Source: an uncultured Actinomycetes bacterium
Lineage (GTDB): Bacteria > Actinomycetota > Actinomycetes > S36-B12 > UBA10799
Reading direction: 5' to 3'
Assembly (NCBI GenBank): GCA_946803585.1
Contig: CAMPEQ010000011.1
Coordinates: 372,001-436,000, forward strand
Length of the DNA stretch: 64,000 nt
The notes under the pieces were generated by a model that worked only from the letters and a program-made list of their open reading frames with translations, made no database searches and was not told where the DNA came from. Both the position numbers and the translations under genes were made by a program. Positions within the stretch are counted from its first letter, which is position 1; every line of letters starts with the position of its first letter. Shown here one piece after another: positions 34,640 to 41,573 of this stretch.

Positions 34640-34795
34640 CCGATCAGCCTACGCCGGCGATATTTCGCGGGTGATTCGGTTCAAGTCCACGGGGGGTGGG
34701 CCGATAGGTAGGTAGCGAACAGGCAACCGCCACTTCGCTAAGCAGCTCCTGTGAAAGGGAGTCTTGGTCAAGCTCAACGGAAAGGATCCACAGCA

Positions 34796-35323
34796 ATGTC
34801 ACCCGATCCCGTGTTGAGCCTGCACCCTGCCCTGGCTGGAGCGGAACCACCCAACGATGACCTCACCCTCCTAGAGCTCGATCAGCTGAGGGAGCGGCGG
34901 AAAGCACTCACGGAGCGGGAGGCACAGGTCTCCTACTGGCGACGGATCATTCAGGCCCGACTAGACCTCATCCGCGATAGCTCTATCCACGGGGCTGCCA
35001 CGGCAGAAGGTCTTGAGCGAGTTCTGACCCAGCAGCTAGGGGCCAACCAACGTTTGGGAATCTTGAGCGTTCAGCCTCGCGGCGCGGCCCCCCTCGCTGG
35101 CCTCGACCGGCTCTGGAATCGAACGGTTGGTGATGACCAGGCGGCCGGTACTGAACTAGAAGCCGACCTATTGGCAGCCGAGCGCGAGCTCTCTTCCCTT
35201 CGTTCAAGGCTCTTCGGACAGATCGACGCCGCCACTGCAGAGATGATTCGGCGGTATCGCGAGAACCCTCGGCTTGCCTTCACCGCACTTCCTAGCCGGG
35301 AAAACAGGCCGGCGCCGCTGTAG
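34796..35323 (+). CDS. rsiG: RsiG-like c-di-GMP-responsive anti-sigma factor
   Basis: The 175-aa protein from ATG 34796 (AAAGGA nine bases upstream) is mostly two long helices. Residues 42-57 read E-AQV-S-YW-R-RII-Q-ARL-D, an exact match to the published RsiG c-di-GMP motif E(X)3S(X)2R(X)3Q(X)3D. Residues 129-144 give a second copy, E-REL-S-SL-R-SRL-F-GQI-D, with Phe in place of Gln. In Streptomyces, RsiG bound to c-di-GMP holds the sporulation sigma factor WhiG. No WhiG gene is in the window, so the target sigma is unknown. A GGDEF enzyme lies 10 kb away. The middle region (60-118) is a less ordered linker. Confidence 0.82.
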   Translation: MSPDPVLSLHPALAGAEPPNDDLTLLELDQLRERRKALTEREAQVSYWRRIIQARLDLIRDSSIHGAATAEGLERVLTQQLGANQRLGILSVQPRGAAPLAGLDRLWNRTVGDDQAAGTELEADLLAAERELSSLRSRLFGQIDAATAEMIRRYRENPRLAFTALPSRENRPAPL

Positions 35324-35469
35324 GTCGGTCTCGTGTTGTGCGCAAACTCGTTCGAATATTGTTCAGGGACTCTCTCAGCGTGCAAGACTGAGGTGGCTTG
35401 CGCCACAATCAGCGCTGCAATGGTTGTTTAAATAGGGCATTGACGATCCAGAGTTTCGAGAGGTATTCC

Positions 35470-36144
35470 GTGGAAGATGTACTGAGTCGCGCACCGATGT
35501 TTGCGGCCCTCGATCCGGAGGCTGCAGCAGCGCTGCAGGCCTCAATGGAAACGCTGTCCCTAGGCAAAGGACAGGTCCTCTTCAACGAGGGCGAGCGTGG
35601 TGACCGGCTCTATGTGATCACCGAAGGCAAGATGAAACTCGGCCACACCTCAACCGACGGACGCGAGAGTCTGCTCGCTGTCCTCGGCCCGGCGGAACTT
35701 CTCGGCGAGCTCTCACTCTTCGATCCCGGCCCACGAACCGCGACTGCAACCGCTTTGACCGAAACTTCCTTGATGGGGCTAGGTCATGCGGCTTTGCGAC
35801 CTTGGCTGACCGGGCGACCCGAAGTCGCCGAAGCACTGTTGCAAGCGCTTGCTCAACGTCTGCGACGCACGAACGATCAAATGGCCGATCTGGTGTTCTC
35901 GGATGTACCCGGACGGGTTGCTAAGACGCTACTAGATCTTGGCGAGAAGTTCGGACGGCCATTACCTGATGGTGTCCACGTCACCCACGACATGACCCAG
36001 GAAGAACTCGCTCAGCTCGTTGGGGCCTCCCGCGAGACGGTCAACAAGGCACTGGCGGACTTCGCTGCTCGCGGCTGGATCCGCCTCGAATCACGATCGG
36101 TCGTGCTGATCGATCCTGAGCGACTCGACCGCCGATCCAAGTAG
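35470..36144 (+). CDS. crp: Crp/Fnr-family transcriptional regulator (actinobacterial Crp)
   Basis: The start is GTG 35470 (VEDVLSRAPMF) with GAGAGG six bases upstream; the ORF track begins 72 bases earlier. The 224-aa product has a cyclic-nucleotide domain with GELLGELSLFDPGPRTATATALTE, containing the Glu and Arg that contact cAMP, a long dimer helix, and an HTH with MTQEELAQLVGASRETVNKALADF. It aligns well with Streptomyces Crp (SCO3571) and mycobacterial Crp (Rv3676), global regulators of development and metabolism. The stop codon lies in a hairpin shared with the convergent gene. Confidence 0.94.
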   Translation: MEDVLSRAPMFAALDPEAAAALQASMETLSLGKGQVLFNEGERGDRLYVITEGKMKLGHTSTDGRESLLAVLGPAELLGELSLFDPGPRTATATALTETSLMGLGHAALRPWLTGRPEVAEALLQALAQRLRRTNDQMADLVFSDVPGRVAKTLLDLGEKFGRPLPDGVHVTHDMTQEELAQLVGASRETVNKALADFAARGWIRLESRSVVLIDPERLDRRSK

Positions 36145-36158
36145 TCGCCAACGACTAC
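36141..36158. terminator. Hairpin spanning both convergent stop codons
   Basis: GTAGTCG-ccaa-CGACTAC contains the crp stop TAG in its left arm and the MBL gene stop (minus strand) in its right arm. It is a compact bidirectional end signal without T-tracts. Confidence 0.55.
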
Positions 36159-37048
36159 GAGCGCAGATAGCTCACCTGGGCTCGGACACTTAAAAGCGCC
36201 GCCGGCCAGACACTCCTAGGCACATCGGCGTACACCATCTCAACGATGCGATAGGCCATGGCTTCTTCGTAATCGCTAGCGCTGCTGTCCCCGGGTGAGC
36301 CCACGGCGTGGGGTGTCGGGTGTTCGGCGGCCATCTCATGGGTGAGTGACTCGAGGGCGACGCGCACCTGTTCAAGTCGCTCCTGGCGGTGCGCCAAGTA
36401 AGCGTCAATAGTTCCAGCCGGATCACTGAGCGTGGGTCCGTGGCCGGGTAAAATCTGGGCAACGTTGGCTTCTTGAACCACCTCCCGCAACCGGAGGAGG
36501 GAATCGAGGTACTCCCGCAGTTGGCCGTCCGGATGAGCCACCACTGTCGTCCCGCGGCCCAGCACGGTGTCTCCGGTCAATAGTGATTCGTCCTGAGGTA
36601 ACACGAACGATAGCGAGTCCGAAGTGTGTCCCGGAGTCGCAATCACCCGTAGTTCGACCCCACCAAGTTCCAGAACGTCACCCGCTTCTAGGCCCTCAGT
36701 CCCGAGCTGATGCCGCGGATCGAGGGCCTGAACGCCACATCCGGCACGGTCGGCGAATAAACGAGCACCCGCACTGTGGTCGGCATGACCGTGGGTCAAC
36801 AGGATTCGGTCAATCCGTGCATCACGCTGGGCGACCGCCTCGGCGACGGCGTCCCAATGCGCCTCATCGTCGGGGCCGGGATCAATGATCCCGACGGACC
36901 CAGATCCGGGAACACCGACGATCCAAGTATTTGTCCCGTCCAGCGTCATGGGCGATGGATTCGGGGCGAGGACACAGGTAGCCACTTCCGTGACGTGCCC
37001 GCCTACCCACGGTCCCGCGGATCCTGGCATTCCAATCATTCCGGTCAC
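36155..37048 (-). CDS. Metallo-beta-lactamase-fold hydrolase
   Basis: The 297-aa protein has the metal motif LTHGHADHSAGARLFAD near residue 90, TPGHTSDSLSFVLP, LLTGDTVLGRG and LPGHGPTLSDP, which are the complete glyoxalase-II-like metal ligands. The C-terminal third is helical (LAHRQERLEQVRVALESL), as in the LACTB2-like group. The substrate is unknown. GTG 37048 overlaps the stop of the upstream nudix gene as GTGA. Confidence 0.88.
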   Translation of the reverse strand: MTGMIGMPGSAGPWVGGHVTEVATCVLAPNPSPMTLDGTNTWIVGVPGSGSVGIIDPGPDDEAHWDAVAEAVAQRDARIDRILLTHGHADHSAGARLFADRAGCGVQALDPRHQLGTEGLEAGDVLELGGVELRVIATPGHTSDSLSFVLPQDESLLTGDTVLGRGTTVVAHPDGQLREYLDSLLRLREVVQEANVAQILPGHGPTLSDPAGTIDAYLAHRQERLEQVRVALESLTHEMAAEHPTPHAVGSPGDSSASDYEEAMAYRIVEMVYADVPRSVWPAALLSVRAQVSYLRS

Positions 37049-37968
37049 GATGGGCGGCCTTCCCGATCGATCAGACTGGTATGCACCCCGCCGGACTCCG
37101 AACCGGCCGGTGCGCCCGAACTCGACGTTAGGGCCTTCTCGGTGCGAACATCCACCAGATTCCAGCTAATCCCGCCGGGCTGGTCAGGGTCGGCAACTGG
37201 ATGGGGCATCAATGGCAGCACCGACTCGGTGCCCAGTGCGTGCGCAAGAGCCTGGGCATCGTGCTCCAGCGTCGGGGATACCTTGGTCAATCTCACGAAC
37301 GATGACAGCACCGCAACCGTCGGTGGCAACATCAGTAGGTCGCCACGGCCGTACTCGTCTAGGGCCTGCGATGGCGTGAGCCAGGCATGGCGGTCTGATT
37401 CGCCTGACGTCTGCGCGACCTCGCCGGAGGCCTCCAAAGCCACGGCGTAGAAGCGGGTGTCATAGCGGCGATCTTCCACTGCCGGAGTAGCCCAGTGCGC
37501 GATGTAGGACATGGAGAGGGCGACTCCTTCACCAAGGTCGACACCGGCCTCCTCGGACGTCTCGCGAACCGCTGCAAAGCGGGCAGCGAGGGTGTCCTCA
37601 CCGATCGTGTCGCTGGCCCGCGAGGCGAACTCCAGAAAATGACTCGGCGGGCTCATTTGCGCCGTGGAATCGACCCAAGCCTGGGCACGCTCAATATCGA
37701 TGGGATCGACTGCTCCACCGGGGAAGACGTACATCCCGGCAGCAAAGGCCATCGTCGACACCCGCCGCTGAAGATAAACCTCGACGCCAGCGTCGGTGTC
37801 CCGAAGCAGCACAATCGTGCCAGCGTGACGCAACGGTGGCGCTCGCCAGTCCTTACCCGCCGGTGTTCCGGCACCCTCGCTGCCGCCGTCACCTTGATCG
37901 AGCCCGACCAACAGCCGGGCTCGGGCCAATAGGTGCTCGGGCATTCGCAACCGAGAGAACTCGGCCAT
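37045..37968 (-). CDS. NUDIX hydrolase with split Nudix box
   Basis: The 307-aa protein has an N-terminal extension, VYLQRRVSTMAFAAGMYVFPGGAVDP, then an insertion of about 45 residues before FAAVRETSEEAGVDL. The Nudix box is therefore interrupted between its Gly and REXXEE halves, as in the larger NUDT19-like actinobacterial proteins. The substrate is unknown, with CoA derivatives possible. It starts directly after the RidA stop (TAG-ATG) and overlaps the MBL gene. Confidence 0.85.
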   Translation of the reverse strand: MAEFSRLRMPEHLLARARLLVGLDQGDGGSEGAGTPAGKDWRAPPLRHAGTIVLLRDTDAGVEVYLQRRVSTMAFAAGMYVFPGGAVDPIDIERAQAWVDSTAQMSPPSHFLEFASRASDTIGEDTLAARFAAVRETSEEAGVDLGEGVALSMSYIAHWATPAVEDRRYDTRFYAVALEASGEVAQTSGESDRHAWLTPSQALDEYGRGDLLMLPPTVAVLSSFVRLTKVSPTLEHDAQALAHALGTESVLPLMPHPVADPDQPGGISWNLVDVRTEKALTSSSGAPAGSESGGVHTSLIDREGRPS

Positions 37969-38478
37969 CTAGTCGACCACCTCAACGATGAGTTCGAGTT
38001 CCACTGGTGAGTTCAGCGGCAGACTGGCGACGCCGACAGCGGAGCGGGCATGGGCCCCGGCGCTCGGCCACACCTCACCGATGAGCTCACTGGCCCCATT
38101 AAGGACCTGGGGATGCGAGGTGAAACCGGGTACTGCGGCCACGTAGCCGGTCAGCTTGACCACTCGAACGATCTTGTCAAGGTCGTCAATCACTGTCCCG
38201 ATAGCTGCGATTGCGTTAAGTGCGGCAACTGCAGCACATTCGGCCGCGAACTCGACGTCAATCAGATTTTGGTCGATCACCCAGCCATCAACCACTGCGT
38301 CATCGGGCATATCCGCCACTACGCCGCGGGCCAGCAGGGCTCCATCGACCAGCGGCAACTGCCCGGCGGTGAACACCAGGGAGCCAGTCCGGACCGCCGG
38401 CACATACGCTGCCAGCGGTGTCGCGGGCTTCGGTAGCTCTCGGCCTGCATTTGCCAGCCTCTGCACGACCGTCAACAT
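37969..38478 (-). CDS. RidA family protein
   Basis: The 169-aa protein has the RidA core: YVPAVRTGSLVFTAGQLPLVDG, ECAAVAALNAIAAIGT, DKIVRVVKLTGYVAAVPGF and ARSAVGVASLPLNSPVELELIVEV, including the Arg (ARSAVG) that binds carboxylates. RidA proteins hydrolyse reactive enamines and imines. This is the longer YjgF/Rv3678c-like actinobacterial variant with an insertion after the first strands. It forms an operon with the nudix and MBL genes. Confidence 0.88.
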   Translation of the reverse strand: MLTVVQRLANAGRELPKPATPLAAYVPAVRTGSLVFTAGQLPLVDGALLARGVVADMPDDAVVDGWVIDQNLIDVEFAAECAAVAALNAIAAIGTVIDDLDKIVRVVKLTGYVAAVPGFTSHPQVLNGASELIGEVWPSAGAHARSAVGVASLPLNSPVELELIVEVVD

Positions 38479-38487
38479 GGCAGCTGC

Positions 38488-38643
38488 CTAGGCGACGGGA
38501 CGCTTGAAGTAGGCAACGAGGTTCTCCGCGTTGGGGCCGGGAACGATCTGTACGAGCTCCCAGCCATCGCGGCCGAAGTTGTCCAAGATTGCCTTGGTGT
38601 TGTGGATGAGTAGCGGTGCGGTGAGGTACTCCCAAGTCGTCAT
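38488..38643 (-). CDS. DUF4177 small protein
   Basis: The 51-aa protein from ATG 38643 (MTTWEYLTAPLL) has the DUF4177 pattern WEY...L...GRDGWELVQIVPG...AYFKRP. Its function is unknown. TAGAGT lies eight bases before the ATG without a Shine-Dalgarno sequence, so it is probably leaderless. It ends nine bases before RidA on the same strand and likely heads that operon. Confidence 0.85.
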   Translation of the reverse strand: MTTWEYLTAPLLIHNTKAILDNFGRDGWELVQIVPGPNAENLVAYFKRPVA

Positions 38644-38651
38644 ACCAACAA

Positions 38652-38657
38652 ACTCTA
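38652..38657 (-). promoter_or_regulatory. -10 box of leaderless promoter for DUF4177 operon
   Basis: TAGAGT on the minus strand is a good TANNNT hexamer eight bases before ATG 38643. Confidence 0.4.
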
Positions 38658-38713
38658 AGCCCGGCTGGGTCACATGTTCACGTCGCAGCCTGCTTACGGC
38701 ATCGCGAGATGGC

Positions 38714-38725
38714 TACGCTGTTGTT
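38714..38725 (+). promoter_or_regulatory. -10 box of leaderless promoter for ArsA pair
   Basis: TACGCT (38714-38719) stands six bases before GTG 38726. It defines the start I chose, because the longer ORF of the track would run upstream through this promoter. Confidence 0.5.
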
Positions 38726-39760
38726 GTGCCCTCTGCTAGCAAATCCACGTCACCGGAGAAGGACCGGCGAGTGAGCGACTGGCCCGCAGTCCGCCTCCAC
38801 GTCGTCTCCGGTAAAGGTGGCACCGGTAAGACCACCGTCGCAGCTGCCCTGGCATTAGCCCTGGCTTCCGGTGGGAAGCGGGTTCTGCTGATGGAGGTCG
38901 AGGGTCGCCAGGGGATCGCCCAACTCTTTGACACTGCTCCCCTACCGTACGAGGAACGCTTAGTCGCGGTTGCCCCTGACGGAGGCGAGGTGTTCGCCCT
39001 CGCGGTCGATACCGAGGCGGCGCTACTTGAGTACTTGGAGATGTTCTACAACATCAAGCGAGCCGGTTCAGTACTGCGCAAAGTCGGCGCTATCGACTTC
39101 GCGACAACAATCGCTCCCGGACTGCGAGACGTTCTGTTGACCGGAAAGGCAATTGAGGCAGTCAAACGTGGCGAGCGTAGTGGCGAGCCGGTGTACGACG
39201 CCGTGGTGATGGACGCGCCGCCCACTGGACGGATCACTCGGTTCCTGAATGTGACTGGTGAGGTCGGTGGGCTGGCCAAAGTCGGGCCGATCAGGTCGCA
39301 GTCGGACTCCGTCATGGGTGTGATTGCCTCCAAACGAACCGCCGTTCACCTCGTAACTCTGCTGGAAGAGATGCCGGTGCAGGAAACCCTGGACGGTATT
39401 GAGGAGCTCAAGGCCGACAAGCTCCCGGTGGGTGCAGTGATCGTCAATATGATGCGCAAACCTCGCCTTAGCTCGACCGAATTGAAGGACGCGCTAGCTG
39501 GAACCCTGGATGAGGCGAATATTCGAGCCGGCGTCCAAGCCGCCTCACTGCCAACACGAATCAGCGCCGACAGCGTTGTCACAGCCCTCACGACCGAGGC
39601 GAGCGAGCACGCCCAACGGGTCGACTTGGAGCAGGCTGAGCGAAAGCGCCTCGGTGCCACCGACCAGCCGATCTATGAACTCCCCGAGATGAATGGTGGA
39701 ATCGACTTGGGTGCGCTCTATGCCTTGGCCCGGCTCTTGCGCCAGCAAGGGGCAGCGTGA
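38726..39760 (+). CDS. ArsA-family ATPase, first of a pair
   Basis: From GTG 38726 the product has 344 aa. Walker A is VVSGKGGTGKTTVAAALA near residue 35, followed by the switch motif VMDAPPTGRITRFLN and the VIVNMM strand. It aligns with Rv3679 and Streptomyces SCO3577-type proteins. In mycobacteria the Rv3679-Rv3680 pair forms a heterodimer linked to glycerol and redox homeostasis. The Cys metal site of true arsenite pumps is absent. The stop overlaps the next start as GTGA. Confidence 0.88.
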   Translation: MPSASKSTSPEKDRRVSDWPAVRLHVVSGKGGTGKTTVAAALALALASGGKRVLLMEVEGRQGIAQLFDTAPLPYEERLVAVAPDGGEVFALAVDTEAALLEYLEMFYNIKRAGSVLRKVGAIDFATTIAPGLRDVLLTGKAIEAVKRGERSGEPVYDAVVMDAPPTGRITRFLNVTGEVGGLAKVGPIRSQSDSVMGVIASKRTAVHLVTLLEEMPVQETLDGIEELKADKLPVGAVIVNMMRKPRLSSTELKDALAGTLDEANIRAGVQAASLPTRISADSVVTALTTEASEHAQRVDLEQAERKRLGATDQPIYELPEMNGGIDLGALYALARLLRQQGAA

Positions 39761-40971
39761 TGGCTACTACTGAAGGAACCTCGAAAGCGAAGCCGCGAAG
39801 CGCTTCAGGGCCGAGCGCGGCTCTACCCGATTCCTGCCCGATCCTGGACACGGATGCACTAATCGACGATCCCGGGGTCAACGTCATCGTTTGCTGCGGA
39901 TCCGGCGGCGTCGGGAAGACCACGACGGCAGCAGCGTTAGCCCTTCGGGCCGCCGAGCGTGGCCGGAAAGTCTGCGTTCTTACGATCGACCCAGCCCGCC
40001 GGTTAGCTCAATCGATGGGACTCACCGAACTCGATAACACCCCGCGCCAAGTCAAGGGAATCCAAGCGAAGGGCGAGGGTTCCCTGGACGCAATGATGTT
40101 GGATATGAAGCGCACGTTCGACGAGATCGTGATCTCGTCATCGGAGCCGGAGCGCGCCCAGACCATCCTTGATAACCCGTTCTATCAAGCACTCTCGAGT
40201 TCTTTTGCCGGGACTCAGGAGTACATGGCGATGGAGAAGCTTGGACAACTGCGCCAATCTGCCCAGGAGAGCGGTCGATGGGATCTGATCATCGTTGATA
40301 CCCCGCCCTCGCGCTCAGCCCTCGACTTCTTGGACGCGCCAAAGCGACTCGGATCATTTCTCGATGGCCGCCTGATGAAGATTCTGGCAGCCCCGGCCAA
40401 AGGTGCCGGACGATTCGGCGCCAAGGTCTTCTCGACCAGTATCGGAGTTGTGACCGGAACGCTCACCAAGGTTATCGGCGCCCAAGTACTGCAAGATCTA
40501 CAAACGTTCGTTGCCTCGTTCGACGCGCTCTTTGGCGGATTCCGGGAACGCGCCGAGGCGACGTATGCGCAACTACAAGCCGACGACACCCGCTTCATCG
40601 TGGTGGCCGCACCCGAACGCGATGCGCTCCGGGAGGCCTCGTACTTCGTCGAGCGACTAGCCGTGGAGGATATGCCGCTCGCCGGTTTGGTACTGAACCG
40701 AGTGCAACCGGTGATCTTGCCGGAACTATCCCCCGAGACTGCGATTGCCGGCGCGGACCGCTTGTCCGAGGCCGACGAGCATCACTTGACCGCTGGAATG
40801 CTGCGGCTTCATGCTGACCGAGTACAGAATGCCCAACGCCAGCGCAGACTCGCCGAGCGTTTTTGTGCTGCTCACCCAAAGGTCCCAGCCGCATCCGTGG
40901 CCGCCCTAGCCGGCGATGTCCACGACTTAGACGGACTACGCGAGGTTGCTGTCGGCCTAGCCAATGGCTAG
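39757..40971 (+). CDS. ArsA-family ATPase, second of a pair
   Basis: The 404-aa partner of the preceding protein has Walker A VCCGSGGVGKTTTAAALA near residue 50, LTIDPARRLAQSMGL, the DTPPSRSALDFLDAP switch II and a C-terminal helical region. It starts at GTG 39757 or ATG 39760, inside the stop of its neighbour, which ensures coupled synthesis as expected for a heterodimer. The last nine codons are part of a strong hairpin. Confidence 0.9.
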   Translation: MMATTEGTSKAKPRSASGPSAALPDSCPILDTDALIDDPGVNVIVCCGSGGVGKTTTAAALALRAAERGRKVCVLTIDPARRLAQSMGLTELDNTPRQVKGIQAKGEGSLDAMMLDMKRTFDEIVISSSEPERAQTILDNPFYQALSSSFAGTQEYMAMEKLGQLRQSAQESGRWDLIIVDTPPSRSALDFLDAPKRLGSFLDGRLMKILAAPAKGAGRFGAKVFSTSIGVVTGTLTKVIGAQVLQDLQTFVASFDALFGGFRERAEATYAQLQADDTRFIVVAAPERDALREASYFVERLAVEDMPLAGLVLNRVQPVILPELSPETAIAGADRLSEADEHHLTAGMLRLHADRVQNAQRQRRLAERFCAAHPKVPAASVAALAGDVHDLDGLREVAVGLANG

Positions 40972-40984
40972 CGCGACAGCAACC
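40944..40984. terminator. Long hairpin overlapping the end of the second ArsA gene
   Basis: GGTTGCTGTCG (40944-40954) pairs with CGACAGCAACC (40974-40984), and the inner CTAGCCA-a-TGGCTAG pairs again, giving 18 bp of stem within 41 nt. The stop TAG (40969-40971) is inside the stem. It is placed to serve both this gene and the convergent whiB gene. Confidence 0.75.
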
Positions 40985-41009
40985 TAGGCGAGGGGCAATC
41001 TAGAAGCGC

Positions 41010-41372
41010 TTAAGCAACCGCATTGCGTGCGGCTGGTGCCGCATCACGGACGGAGACGACTGCTGCCGTGGCTTGGGTGGGGATACCGATCGCGGATTGC
41101 GCGTGGACGGTCCGGGCGGTCTCAAGTAGTTCGCGCCATGAGGTGACCTCGGGGCGACGGCGAAGCAGCGCGCGGCGCTCTCGCTCGGTCATTCCTCCCC
41201 ATACGCCGAACTCGATCTGATTATCCAGTGAATCAGCCAGACATTCGGTACGAACGGAACAGCCGAAACAGACGGCCTTGGCGCGGTTCTGCGCCGCTCC
41301 CTGTACGAACAGCTTGTCTGGGTCTGTCCCTCGACACGCCGCCTGAGCTGGCCAGTCATTCATCCACTTCAT
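41010..41372 (-). CDS. wblA: WhiB-family Fe-S regulator (WblA/WhiB4 type)
   Basis: The 120-aa protein carries the four Wbl cysteines (C13, C35, C38, C44; spacing C-x21-C-x2-C-x5-C), the turn GVWGGMTERERRALLRRRP, and a low-complexity tail. The [4Fe-4S] cluster senses oxygen or NO, and Wbl proteins act with the housekeeping sigma factor. Its position between the ArsA pair and ponA2 equals whiB4 (Rv3681c) and wblA (SCO3579), regulators of redox response and of the switch to sporulation and antibiotic production. GAAGGG stands five bases before the ATG. Confidence 0.93.
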   Translation of the reverse strand: MKWMNDWPAQAACRGTDPDKLFVQGAAQNRAKAVCFGCSVRTECLADSLDNQIEFGVWGGMTERERRALLRRRPEVTSWRELLETARTVHAQSAIGIPTQATAAVVSVRDAAPAARNAVA

Positions 41373-41501
41373 GGTTACCCTTCACAGGTACTAGTAGTAG
41401 GTACGTGAACCGCTAGCGGTTCAGTCTCATGGAAAGTCCGAGGGCAGCCATGCGCCTGGTCCCCTCGGTACGTCACTCAACCCCGTGCTGTGACGCGTCA
41501 C

Positions 41502-41517
41502 GTAACCGTACGTTTAC
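41502..41517. promoter_or_regulatory. Near-palindrome in the whiB-ponA2 divergent region
   Basis: GTAACCGTACGTTTAC is a 16-bp palindrome with one mismatched pair, centred on CGTACG. It lies between the divergent whiB and PBP genes and may bind a shared regulator. Confidence 0.4.
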
Positions 41518-41534
41518 CCTCCGCTCATCAAAAG

Positions 41535-41569
41535 GTCCTAAATGACTAACTTGTGTAGCCATTTAGGAC
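41535..41569 (+). promoter_or_regulatory. Perfect 10-bp inverted repeat over the PBP ribosome-binding region
   Basis: GTCCTAAATG (41535-41544) and CATTTAGGAC (41560-41569) are perfectly complementary with a 15-base spacer. The right arm contains AGGA, the only Shine-Dalgarno-like block before TTG 41574. As RNA the hairpin would hide it, and as DNA it could be an operator. Confidence 0.6.
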
Positions 41570-41573
41570 TAAG

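Noticed and set aside
39757-40971. Arsenite efflux pump ATPase
   Set aside because: The ArsA-like pair lacks the Cys metal site and has no ArsB or ArsR neighbour. The actinobacterial paired ArsA-like locus is a different system.
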